DNA from: Temnothorax longispinosus
Lineage: Eukaryota; Arthropoda; Insecta; Hymenoptera; Formicidae
Assembly (NCBI RefSeq): GCF_030848805.1
Contig: NC_092360.1
Coordinates: 21,555,701-21,619,700, forward strand
Length of the DNA: 64,000 nucleotides
Reading direction: 5' to 3'
The position numbers were made by a program, and so were the translations under genes. Positions 1-9,884 of the stretch are shown here, piece by piece; positions within the stretch are counted from its first letter, which is position 1; each line of letters opens with the position of its first letter. Below the pieces are notes generated by a model that saw nothing but the letters and a program-made list of their open reading frames with translations, searched no databases and had not been told where the DNA came from.

Positions 1-1047
1 CTCAATTATTTTATCGTATGTTGCATATAACAGCAAAACTATATTATTTGTGTTTTTAATATCCGATAAGATTTATATATTCAGTATATTTGGTTATATT
101 AAATGTACATTTAAACAAATGAACGTATGACACTATGCATTGAAATTTTCAAGTGTATGCAAAGAGTACTGCATGAATTGAACAATATATATAACTTTAT
201 ATATTATATAATAATATAAAATTAAGCTAAATTGAAATTTTAATATATATATAATATATATATAAAAATTTTAATTTAGTTTAATTTTTCCCAACCGCTA
301 TACAAATTGTTATCGATTTAATTTATATAATTGCCCCAGAGAGTGAGAAATTTGATCAAAGATATGTTAAATGTCAAACTTCGATAGCCTGATAATAGTA
401 TTAATAGAAAATAAATTAATTAATCTTGAGGTCTTGTAACAAAGAAAATGATCTCAAACATATATAAAAATTGTATATTTTCTTTCTTTCTCGCAGGTAT
501 AGAAAGGTTATAAACACTTCCCTCCTCGGACCTTGACGGAGTTTCGGATCGTACTGAAACGCGGGATTTTTAAGGCGTTCCAAAACTCATCGGAATAAGT
601 CTTCGTCTACTAATGTATATCGTGTATATTGACGTTTATTCAAGAAATAATTTAAGAAAGCTCGGTGATGCTGTTGCTCGAGGTAGAATCAGTTTTACCG
701 AAAGTCGTAGGATCGAGTGTAACATTTAGGAGAAGTAATAAGGAAAAGAGGGAGAAAGAATAGAAAAAAAAACTCGTTTCCGCCATTTGTGCTCCGTTCG
801 CGTCGACGTGCGTCGTGCGATAGTGTTGAGTCTCGTGTCCTCGACCGTTCCTTTCACCGGCGGGCCCGTTAACGTCGTACGTCGTACGCTTCTCACGCTT
901 CTTTTTTCTGCCTCTCGTATATACGCGCGACCGTGCATCGCGAAGTGCTCCTTCCTTTGCATATATGACTGCGACCGAAGGCGAGTGCGAGAAGCGTTCC
1001 CGACACGACATCACCGACGGCATCACCGACGTCTGCGACACGTTAAC
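1..1047. other. 5' flank and presumed leader of PPME1
   Basis: Bases 1-480 are very AT-rich and non-coding; about 215-290 contain a short AT-rich fold-back. At 496 there is a good acceptor-like site (pyrimidine run ending in cag). It could open a terminal exon of an upstream + strand gene with a 12-codon tail ending at 536, or a 5' UTR exon of PPME1; neither can be decided here. From about 780 to 1047 the DNA becomes CpG-rich, as expected for a housekeeping promoter and 5' UTR. Open frames here on both strands look like compositional shadows and resemble no family I know. Confidence 0.5.
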
Positions 1048-3668
1048 ATGTCTGCCCTTCAAAAGTCAATTTTGAAATCCAAATTACCACCGTCGGCGGT
1101 CAACTTCTCGGCGTTGAACTCCAGGTTCGTGTGACATCCCTCCATGAAAAAAATCATCATGGGATTTTAGATTAATAAGTCGAAGGAAGTTGCTGTGAAA
1201 TCAATATACAAAAATGTCTTTTCTCTCTCTCTCTTTTTTTTTAAAGACTTGGTAAGTCGAGGGGAGCCCAACGAAGGAGGGACTACGAGCCGGTGCAGTG
1301 GAATTCGTACTTTGATCATTCCAAGGATGTGCCGGTGGGAGAGAATGTTTTTCACGTTTACATCAAGGGCACTGAGGGACCGTTATTAGTTTTGTTACAC
1401 GGTGGTGGTTTCAGTGGTTTAACATGGGCAGAACTTACAGTGAGTATCGTCTACGATTGCCAGTAAACATGCTGGGAAAGAGATTAATCCGCGTTATGAA
1501 TTTTAGAAATCGATTATGACAATGGTGTTATGCAGAGTCATGGCTATTGATCTTAGGGGTCACGGAGACACTCACACCACAGAGGATGAGGACTTGTCGG
1601 CAGATACTTTAGCATCGTAAGTAAAATGTACATTAAATTTTTTTTGCACTTTAATTATACATTTCAGAACGTATTTCAACCCCTAAGGTGCCTCTTTACG
1701 TTAACACTCGATCGGCTCGACGCTCATTTTCAGTGAGCAAAAATCTTCAGAAATAATATTTATATTTTATATATTCGTAAAATCTTACTACTTGAAAATA
1801 ATTAATATTTTACGTATTTTGAAGCCTATTTTATATATATATATATATATTATATATATATATTATATATATATATTATTTTTGAAGATTTTTGCTCGCT
1901 GAAAATAAGCGTCGAGCGTCAATGTAAAATGGCACCTTTAAATGTATGTACAGCTTTGCATATATGGGAAGCAATTTTTTGCTGCTTTGTGTACTTTTCC
2001 TTATGAAGTTCAAACACGTGGCTTTGTATATCCGTAAATGATCTTTTTTTACCCTTTTTTTCCTTTCCTTGAGAGGGTTCAACTCAGTAAAGAATTTTTT
2101 AAATATCTTTTTTAGAATTCCTTAATCAGTCATTATTTATTTAAAAAATAGAGTTCTACAAAAAATTGTGTATTTAAGGATTAATCTTAATGATAAATTT
2201 GTTAAAAACTTTCTTTAAATATATAAAAAAGTTTGTAAGGTTGTACATATCTATAACGCGGCTCATAAAATTTTTTTCATTTTTTAAGTATATCATTTGA
2301 TCAGTTGATATAAAATCTTATATCTTTGCCACCTTTGATAAATTTTTTTCTCATCCAGGGATGTTGCAGCTGTTATAGATGCAATTGCACATGATGTTCC
2401 GATAATTCTTGTCGGTCATAGCATGGGTGGTGCGATAGCTGTAAGAGCAGCTCCGCTAATTCCAAATTTATATGGATTAGGAGTTATAGACGTCGTAGAG
2501 GGCACGGCAATGGATGCATTAGCCTCTATGCAAAGTTTCTTAAGATCCCGGCCGTCTAGTTTCAGCACCATACCTCAGGCTATAGAGTGGTGGTTAGTAT
2601 TTCTTATGCTTTTAATACATTTATTATTGTATCGTAACAAGTGTGCTTTTTAAACAATTTTTTTGCTACTTGAAAGTAACTTAATTTGATTCTTAATGAT
2701 AATTTAGTTCTTTAGTCACTTCATTTTTATATATAGACAAAATAAAGTTTCCAAATAGAATTAAACAAGTTTTAATTAATGTTTTCAGCGTTCGTGGCGG
2801 ACAAATTCGGAATCTACAATCGGCAAAGGTTTCGGTTCCTGGGCAGATAAAGAAGTTAGTGAGTTCTTAAGGAGGATACTTAGGCTTTTATAATACTTTT
2901 ATATTGATATTAAAATAAATCGAGTCATATGCAACACACGTGCCATTTCAGCATTGAAACTGGCAAATTAGCAACTCATGATATTGACTCAGTGCCAACC
3001 CAATACAACACTGAATCTAATCCAGAACCAGTTATACCACGAGATGATATTATCCAAGAGGAAGAGTCAGTCAGCATGCCACCGCCGCCACCTGCGTCTT
3101 CTGCTGTCACTACTAATAGAAAGTATGTCTGGAGAATAGATTTGGCAAAAACGGAACAGCATTGGTTCAGCTGGTTTAAGGGTTTATCGACGGCATTCTT
3201 GAATGTCTCTGCACCGAAAATGTTGTTGTTAGCTGGAGTCGATAGATTAGATCGCGAACTCACTGTAGGACAAATGCAAGGTATATAATTTTCAATGCTG
3301 ACGATGCATAATTTTTGTGTAATATTTTAATAAAATAATTCCTTGCTTTCCCATGAAAATAGGTAAATTCCAAATGCAAGTATTGCCCGCTTGTGGGCAC
3401 GCTGTTCATGAAGACGTCCCGGATAAAGTAGCGGAAGCTATTGCTACGTTTATGGTCAGGCACAAGTTCGCAGAACCAGCGTCAGATTTTCCACGGTAAG
3501 CTAAAGTGCTCCTCTATCTTCGCATTCACTGCAATTTCATCGATATTGACATTGTGATGTTTGTAAAGTTCATAGTTTCTATATTTTTCATGATTTTACG
3601 ATTTTTGTTTCTAATTTTGTGAAAACTATATAATTTATGATTGTTTCAGGACTTTTCTGGCTTGTTAA
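1048..3668 (+). CDS. PPME1: protein phosphatase methylesterase 1 (PPME1), complete, 8 exons
   Basis: An alpha/beta-hydrolase that removes the carboxyl methyl group from the C-terminal leucine of the PP2A catalytic subunit. Coding exons read 1048-1124, 1247-1439, 1507-1616, 2359-2592, 2789-2854, 2952-3280, 3363-3495 and 3650-3668, all with GT-AG borders and matching phases. They give 386 aa, the length of the human enzyme. Seen motifs: the oxyanion-type HGGG in exon 2, nucleophile serine in GHSMGG (about residue 148), acidic residue in IDVVEGTAMD (about 171) and the catalytic histidine in CGHAVHED (about 349). The acidic, proline-rich insert in exon 6 replaces the acidic/lysine loop of vertebrates. 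The start ATG begins MSALQKS, like the family. The short last exon encodes TFLAC and stop. Intron 3 carries a MITE. The 3' end abuts the KLHL array, and a copy of part of exon 6 lies at 13.4 kb. Confidence 0.96.
1684..1940. repeat. fold-back MITE in PPME1 intron 3
   Basis: A hairpin of about 257 bp. The left end (AAGGTGCC, then CTCGACGCTCATTTTCAG) is the reverse complement of the right end (CTGAAAATAAGCGTCGAG, then GGCACCTT), with imperfect arms of roughly 75 bases around a TA-dinucleotide core at about 1835-1880. No coding capacity. A non-autonomous DNA transposon is the simplest reading. The superfamily is uncertain because the flanks (TAA on the left, TTA on the right) do not fix a target duplication. 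Confidence 0.75.
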
Positions 3669-3698
3669 GAAGAGAATTAAACAGTTGTAATGTAAACG

Positions 3699-3704
3699 AA
3701 TAAA
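3699..3704 (+). terminator. PPME1 polyadenylation signal
   Basis: Canonical AATAAA 31 bases after the PPME1 stop codon, followed by T-rich sequence. It implies a very short 3' UTR, which fits the tight packing with the neighbouring KLHL array. Confidence 0.7.
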
Positions 3705-3728
3705 ATAATGTGGTTTTCTTTTAATTAG

Positions 3729-4352
3729 TTAATAATAATTTTATTTATTTCAAGAGATTATAACCATCAAATATAGAAATATATATCATACATGTGTAAA
3801 TAAAGATATTTATCTTGATGAGAAAAATAAATTTGTTCTTATGTATGTATATATTCTTCCTTTAACAAACTTCAAGTTTATTAAATTTTGATTTTTCTTG
3901 TCAGTATAATCTCACGCACAGACATCGCGATCACTCGAAGTATTTATATCTTCAATATTAATTTTTTTCCTGTTTCTCTCTAGCACTCATGATTTATCAA
4001 TCATTTTTAATATAACTGGATACAATTTATTACATATGATTTATTATAAAAAATAATATAGACATTTATGAAAAACAATGTTACTTTTATGAGAGGAAAC
4101 ATGTTTATATGTATGTATATGTATATCTATATTTTATTAAAAATTGTACTTATATTCTATACTCTGTTCAATGAGAGAATATGGATGGATCGAAAACTCG
4201 TCCGTTTCGCGCAGATCTCCGTCCACCACAAATATCTACTTCATAGACAACAGACATCTGTGGATTAATATATGATGGACAAATTTCAACATTGTCAATT
4301 CATTATTCATTACACTAAAAATTTATATAAAATCGAGGTATTATGTACCAAT
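3729..4352. repeat. left arm of the segmental duplication (matches 14118-14740)
   Basis: Non-coding AT-rich DNA between PPME1 and KLHL copy A, nearly identical to 14118-14740 with only scattered substitutions. A 66-codon open frame at 4068-4268 recurs at 14457-14657, but its similarity is fully explained by the duplication and it resembles no protein family. Together with the PPME1 exon 6 fragment at 13394, this shows that the block copied next to PPME1 included the 3' end of PPME1. Confidence 0.85.
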
Positions 4353-4354
4353 AA

Positions 4355-4681
4355 AGGTAGCAGTGTAGTCTATTGGTAAAGATTGTAATCATAAAAATCT
4401 GGGCTCGAGTCCATTCTGTGATCATGGGAATTTTAATATTCTAAACTGCCCTTTCGCATGAGAAATTAACGAAGAGGGGAGGACTTGCCTTTCGAAAAGA
4501 CATTAAATCATTGGTCCAAAATATAGCTGAAAATTGATAGGTGTATCTCCTATTTGTCACCATGCCAAGGTGCTGTGGGCTAATCACCCCCCGTACATCT
4601 GAATTTAAAGCGACTTACTGAAACCTCATAGGAGACCTTATGTTCCACTTAGGACTTAAAGGAACTAATCATTATCATCAT
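4355..4681 (+). repeat. tRNA-derived SINE downstream of KLHL copy A
   Basis: The head has a tRNA-like A box (GTGTAGTCTATTGGTAAAG) and B box (GGGCTCGAGTCC). The body of about 250 bp ends in a short ATTATCATCA tail. Compared with the sister copy at 14741, this one lacks nine bases (cgccagatt region) in the anticodon arm, so the head is damaged. It lies on the opposite strand to the KLHL gene, about 150 bp beyond the stop codon of copy A. Confidence 0.75.
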
Positions 4682-4825
4682 GTACATACAAATAAGTGCC
4701 AAATATAATGTTTGATAGTTACAATTAATGGTTGAAATTTTTTCAATACACCTAAATCATATGTAATTACAAATATAAATTGCATAATTAGCAAGTCCAA
4801 TTACTGATCGTTTAGTAAAAATAAT

Positions 4826-7800
4826 CTACATGTTATTAGTTAAATTTTTTACAACAACACACGGTCCCATACGGCCAGCCTTAAGAGGAGCAACCTGCAA
4901 ACATAAACATGTTTAAGTTTACAAAATACATTTACAATTATTTCTATTTACCATATTCAATTACGTAAATAGTTTATACACTCACAGGTTCCCATTCGTT
5001 GAGATGTGGATCGTAGGCTTCCACTAGTGTGAGATATTGTCGGCCGTCGAATCCTCCCACGGCCATAAGTCGGTCACCTAATACGCACACACCAACTGCA
5101 TTCCGGGGCACACTCATTGGCGCAACCATAGTCCACGTATCGGTTTTAGGATCATATCTATATTGTTGCATCGCATTATATATAACTTGAAAGTTTTAAC
5201 ATATAATGTAACAGCGGCTTTATACCTTTCTACACAGTCGAATCTGCGAACATTGAAATTGGTACGTGAAGTGTCCTGACCACCGAGTGCATAAAGACAA
5301 CCATTCATTACTCCTACGCCTACCCAGCCTCGTCTCTTCGACATAGGTGCGCACGGTGTCCATTTGTTCGTGTGCGGATCATAACATTCTACCGTAGTTA
5401 AGGAGGAACTGATATCTCTTCCTCCTACGGCATACAATCTAAAACGTCATAAAATTTTAATATCAAATTTATTTTAAAGATTTTAATATTTAATAAGATT
5501 TAAATTTAATAAAATAATATTTATACAAAGACACGTACTAAAAAGGAAATTAAAATGATTGAAAACAGATATGACATATAAATTTAATAATTTATCTGTA
5601 AAGACTCACTTATCATTTAACACAGCTACACCGACTCCAGCTCTTTGTACGGACATTGGACATATTGAACTCCACTGATCTGTTCCCGGATCCCATCTCT
5701 CTACCGCATTAAGAAAACAATCATTGTTGTGACCACCAACAGCATATAAAAGTCCACCTAAGACCGCCACTCCTAAAATAGAATATTATAACGTATTTGC
5801 CAAGGTCTGATTATGAATAAATGAAATAAATTGCACATTAAGGCTCCTGGATGGTCACCGCGGCCATATTGGATTATTACTATCGAGACGAGGAAAACAC
5901 CCAATTTTGTTGTGCATGCCATTTTCAAATAAAAAGACATTTCAATAAAACATCACTATGGTCGGTATTCATAGTCGGTTCTTATTTTAAGACTGTCTTA
6001 AGTAATGTCTTAAAATGCTAATACGACTCTGTGATTGGTTCATAACATTAAGGGTCGACAGGAGTAACACTACCGACCTCTGTCGGGTTGCTTAGCTGCG
6101 AGTCCGTATTTTATTTATTATAAATTTTTTAAGAGCTAAAATGGAAAACCGGCTGTGTACCGGCTTGCGGCTGATCTTACTGATTAAAACGATCATAAGT
6201 TTAATGAGATTCGTTAATTAATTTGGCTAAAATTTGGGAAAAACCTTTTCTAAGCAGCTTTTCAGGCTTGCTTAGAGCTGCAAAGCTGCTTAGGAACGGT
6301 TTTTCCCAAATTTTAGCCAAATTAATTAACGAATCTCATTAAACTTGTGCTTGTTTTAATCAGTAAGATCTGCCGCAAGCTGGTACAGAGCCGGATTTTC
6401 CATTTTGGCTTTTAAAAAATTTATAATAAATAAAATACGGACTCGCAGCTAAGCAACCCGACAGAGGTCGGTAGTGTTACTCCTGTCGACCCTTAAGATA
6501 TTACTTAAGACGGTCTTAAATATAAGATTCGACTATGAATACCGGTCTATAGATCGTTTCAGAACACTTCCGAAATTGACCGAAAACTACCCTTTTCCCT
6601 CGACAATAAACAAACAGCCATAAAACGAAGCCTAAACATACGGGAAAAACAGCCGTATAACGACTATCGAAAGGAGGTGAAAACGTTCCTTCCGCATGCA
6701 AATCTTACTTTTCGGTCAATTTTACGACTTTCACGAATACGTTAAACGTTAGAACACAAGCGCAGAGAGAATAATAAAGAAATAGCATGCACAACAAAAT
6801 AGGTTGTCAACATGTCACAAAGGACAGAATTCTCCATTGGAAAGAGTTCTTATTTCTGCCGCGACGGTACGTCGCCACCGTCAACGCAGAGTTCTCGGCT
6901 GACCATCCAGGAGCCTTAATTTTGCAAATTCTCATGCATTTGCACATACCTAATCCTTGTCGATGAACATTCATAGGTGGCAGAGTGCTCCACGTAAGAG
7001 TGGAGAAATCGAAGCATTCTACTGTGTTCAATGTTTCTGAACATGCACTACCGCCCACCAAAATCAATTTTTTATCGACTACTACTGCGCCAAATTGACG
7101 TCTTCTTCGGCTTATGAATGATTCAGATAACCAGGGTTTATCGCAAAATTCATCTAGAGATCGCCAGGCATTATCGCGTAATGAAAATGCCTCTACAGAT
7201 GGTGCATCTAGAAAGTACGTTGCAAATTATTCCGCTTGGAAAAACTAAAATAGTGCGACAATATTGGCATAACATATTTTCTTTACATTAATCGCGAACG
7301 ATTAATTATCAGTTATGCGATTAATATTAAATAATTCATTTTAGATATAATAAATTACCTTCCTTGGCGTGTACCCTTCCGATAGCTAACAACGTACCCA
7401 GAGTGGCTTTTCTGGATTTCGGTCTGCCTGTTTGAAGCAAAGATATTCGCTCAGGCAGCAAATGATACTTAAATGCTTCCATTACTAATTCCTGCACCAT
7501 TCTTTGGTCTTTGAACAATTCGTTATTCTCAATATTGTCAGCTATGAACTGTTTTGATTTATTTAGTGCTAATGCACAAGTTCTGTAGAGTGAAAAAATT
7601 GAGCTGTCGATGAACTTACCGCGGGTGATAGCAATGGTAATTTGACTAAACCTAATAATTTACTGGCATCTTTGCTCCTGTTTTCTGGATCGTGTTCCAG
7701 CCAAGTCACTAGAGCCTGGAATAATAATAAAACAATAACGATTCTGTTTATTCTGTATCTCAGGTTAGGTATTTTAATTGCATTTGTATGAAATATTTGC

Positions 7801-9072
7801 TTAAGCAATTATAGAAATATATATTTGTATATTTATATGATCAATAGTATAGCTATAAAAAACTTATCGCTATGATAACATCTCTTTTTTAATATTTCAT
7901 ATAAATTGGTTCGCTCAACAAACAGTTGTCTTACATGAAAGATAGTTTCTTCTGAAGGAACATTAAGATCCTCAGATTCAAGTAACTTTGCAACTTCATT
8001 GGCAGATAGCAGTAAGAATTCTTGATTTTTTGTAACTTCCATGAAATGTTTGGTAGTGTATGCGTGTGCGTATTCAAGCAATTCCGAACAACCCTGCGTA
8101 TCGGCGAACATCCGTATGCCCAGACAGTTGCTTGGGTGAAGTTGTTTGACGAGAAACTGACAGCACGCTTTAATAACTGGATTCAATTGTAATAAACATG
8201 CTGTTGCAAGTAGAGTCTCTACGCTATCTTTCTGTAATTCTATGCAACCTGCAAGTATACAAAAAAACTCACGTTATTAAGAATTGACAAGAAATCCAGA
8301 AATTAACAAGAATGGCTTAAAAAAATATCTGCAAATGCCTTTATCGTAACGTTAATATTCGTGAAATGTTTTCTTACATGAAACATATCTTCTCAAGCAG
8401 AAATACCTGTATAACAATAAAGAACCAAAGCCCATAAAGCATCTCCATCAACATCCATTAATTCTATTTCATTTTGTGCCGACTCTCGCAGAGGGTTTGT
8501 GAACATGGCAGCAAAATATTCTAAGCCAGCACTGAGTACTAATCGATGAGCTGGTACACGCTTATTTCCTAAGAAAAGCACAGAACAGAGAAAAAAATAT
8601 GAGAAATGGGATGTCACAAGTTCATCGAGCGCGAAGAATATTTTCAATATGTTGTGTACAAAATATACTCTCTCTTCAATTTTTACTGGTTAAAAACTTT
8701 GAATAACTTTTAATAATAAAAAGAATTTCTCTTTAAATCTTGATATTATACATGAAAATATACATAAAATTATATATGAAAATGCACATTTCACATGTAA
8801 ACATATTGGGATAAAATAATAACTCTCCTCGTTTTTATTAATTAAAACATTTGATTAATCATTATCATCTGAATCATTACAAATCCAATTGACAGTTGAC
8901 ACATAAATGTTGTTATCACAACAAAAAGCATCCCGGAGCCGGAGCCCGGTAAAGGGCGGGTACACTCACCCGCGATCAGCGTGACGTCCGTCAGCTGTTG
9001 CTTGTGCAGATAACTCTCCATAATTCGGAGGCTACTTTCCGCGTGGTTCGGCGAGATGGACACGCATGACAT
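4826..9072 (-). CDS. KLHL1/4/5-like BTB-kelch protein, copy A, intact 10 exons
   Basis: Predicted CUL3 E3-ligase substrate adaptor. Coding exons on the minus strand: 8970-9072, 8407-8568, 7935-8248, 7620-7715, 7359-7548, 6950-7207, 5772-5610, 5438-5226, 5157-4986 and 4894-4826; all splice sites and phases hold, giving 579 aa. BTB is in exons 1-3, BACK in exons 3-5 and six kelch repeats in exons 5-10. The start is the first in-frame ATG (MSCVSISP); an upstream open extension has only a TTG. It lacks the polyQ leader of copy D, has 11 extra residues in exon 6 and a GG-to-GR change in the first kelch motif (GRVHAKEG). Its propeller loops differ from D (AG, GW, NA after the R preceding VGV, and [18 protein letters not shown]). 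Intron 6 contains nested transposons. Open reading across all ten exons suggests it is functional, but expression is unproven. Confidence 0.87.
5842..6915. mobile_element. TTAA-flanked element in intron 6 of KLHL copy A
   Basis: Flanked by the TTAA duplication at 5838-5841 and 6916-6919. Terminal inverted repeats are GGCTCCTGGATGGTCA and TGACCATCCAGGAGCC. The empty site survives in copies B and D (gcacattaattttgc), so the boundaries are exact. Without the nested TA element it is 483 bp, the same as the copy in KLHL C at 16216-16698. No transposase is encoded. TTAA duplication suggests a piggyBac-type non-autonomous element, although the ends do not begin with the usual CCC. Confidence 0.85.
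5959..6547. mobile_element. 589-bp TA-flanked fold-back MITE nested in the TTAA element
   Basis: A near-complete palindrome of two arms of roughly 290 bases. Outer ends read GGTCGGTATTCATAGTC on the left and GACTATGAATACCGGTC on the right, flanked by TA at 5957-5958 and 6548-6549. The orthologous position in copy C (catcactatagatcg near 16330) is the empty site with a single TA. TA duplication suggests a Tc1/mariner-type or related non-autonomous element. It is present only in copy A, so it inserted after the A/C duplication. Confidence 0.88.
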
Positions 9073-9412
9073 TGTGGGGAAATTATTTTGAGTACGCGCT
9101 GCACCTCGAATATCAATAAAATTATGCTCATTCGACAAGTTTTGACACGAAACGAAAGAATCTGGCAGAAAAATGCGGCGGTCTGCTCTGCGAAGCGAAA
9201 TATTTAGCGTTAAAGTTGACGACTCTCAAGTTAAACAAATTTTCCTACTGGACAAAACACGTCCGAACTGCCCTCCGCACGTTGAGCGAATTGCCCCGCG
9301 GCCGACCACATGTGCATGCTGAATGCTCTGTTTGCTCTGTTAGCTCTGTGGCCACATGCGCATGCTCCATGGTCGCACGCGCAGACAAAAGTGCGCGAAT
9401 TTGAAACGTATG

Positions 9413-9581
9413 CATTAGTCCAAAATATAGCTAAAAATTGACAGGTGTATCTCCTATTTGTCACCATGCCAAGGTGCTGTGGGCTAATCACCCAGTACAT
9501 CTGAATTTAAAGCGATTACTGAAACCTCATAGGAGACCTCATGTTCCACTTGGGATTTAAAGGAACTAATCATTATCATCA
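9413..9581 (+). repeat. SINE tail fragment between KLHL copies A and B
   Basis: Matches the 3' half of the SINE at 4355 and 14741 (from TTAGTCCAAAATATAGCT to CATTATCATC) but lacks the tRNA-like head. It lies downstream of copy B and upstream of copy A. The counterpart downstream of copy D is at 19188-19359. Confidence 0.75.
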
Positions 9582-9884
9582 CGTACAAACAAGTGCCAAT
9601 ATAATGTTTGATAGTTACAATGCTTGAAATTTTTTCAATACAGTACGAAAATGTGTAAAAATTCTACAAAAATTGTTACAAGCTAGGAAGAAATATAATA
9701 CTTATTTAAATGTAAAATTATCTAAAATTGTTTCAGAAAAATAACAATGTGACTATTTTAACATGCATGCAATATCACAAGAGAGCAGATTCTGTCTATT
9801 TCTTAAACACCTAAATCATATGTAATTACACATATAAATTGCATAATTAGCAAGTCCAGTTACTGATAGTTTAGTAAAAATAAT

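Noticed and set aside
4068..4268. 66-codon frame preserved at 14457-14657
   Set aside because: Preserved only because it lies in a recent segmental duplication; low complexity and no family resemblance.
7833..7935. [14 protein letters not shown] tail after the BACK-domain exon in all copies
   Set aside because: Read-through into intron 3: a GTAAGA donor precedes it and the family continues with ALVTWLEHD from the next exon.
9073..9138. Longer N-terminus for KLHL copy A (and the same in C, 18853-18918) starting MSNEHNF-like
   Set aside because: The first codon of that extension is TTG, no ATG occurs in frame, and it has no relation to D; the ATG of MSCVSISP is taken.
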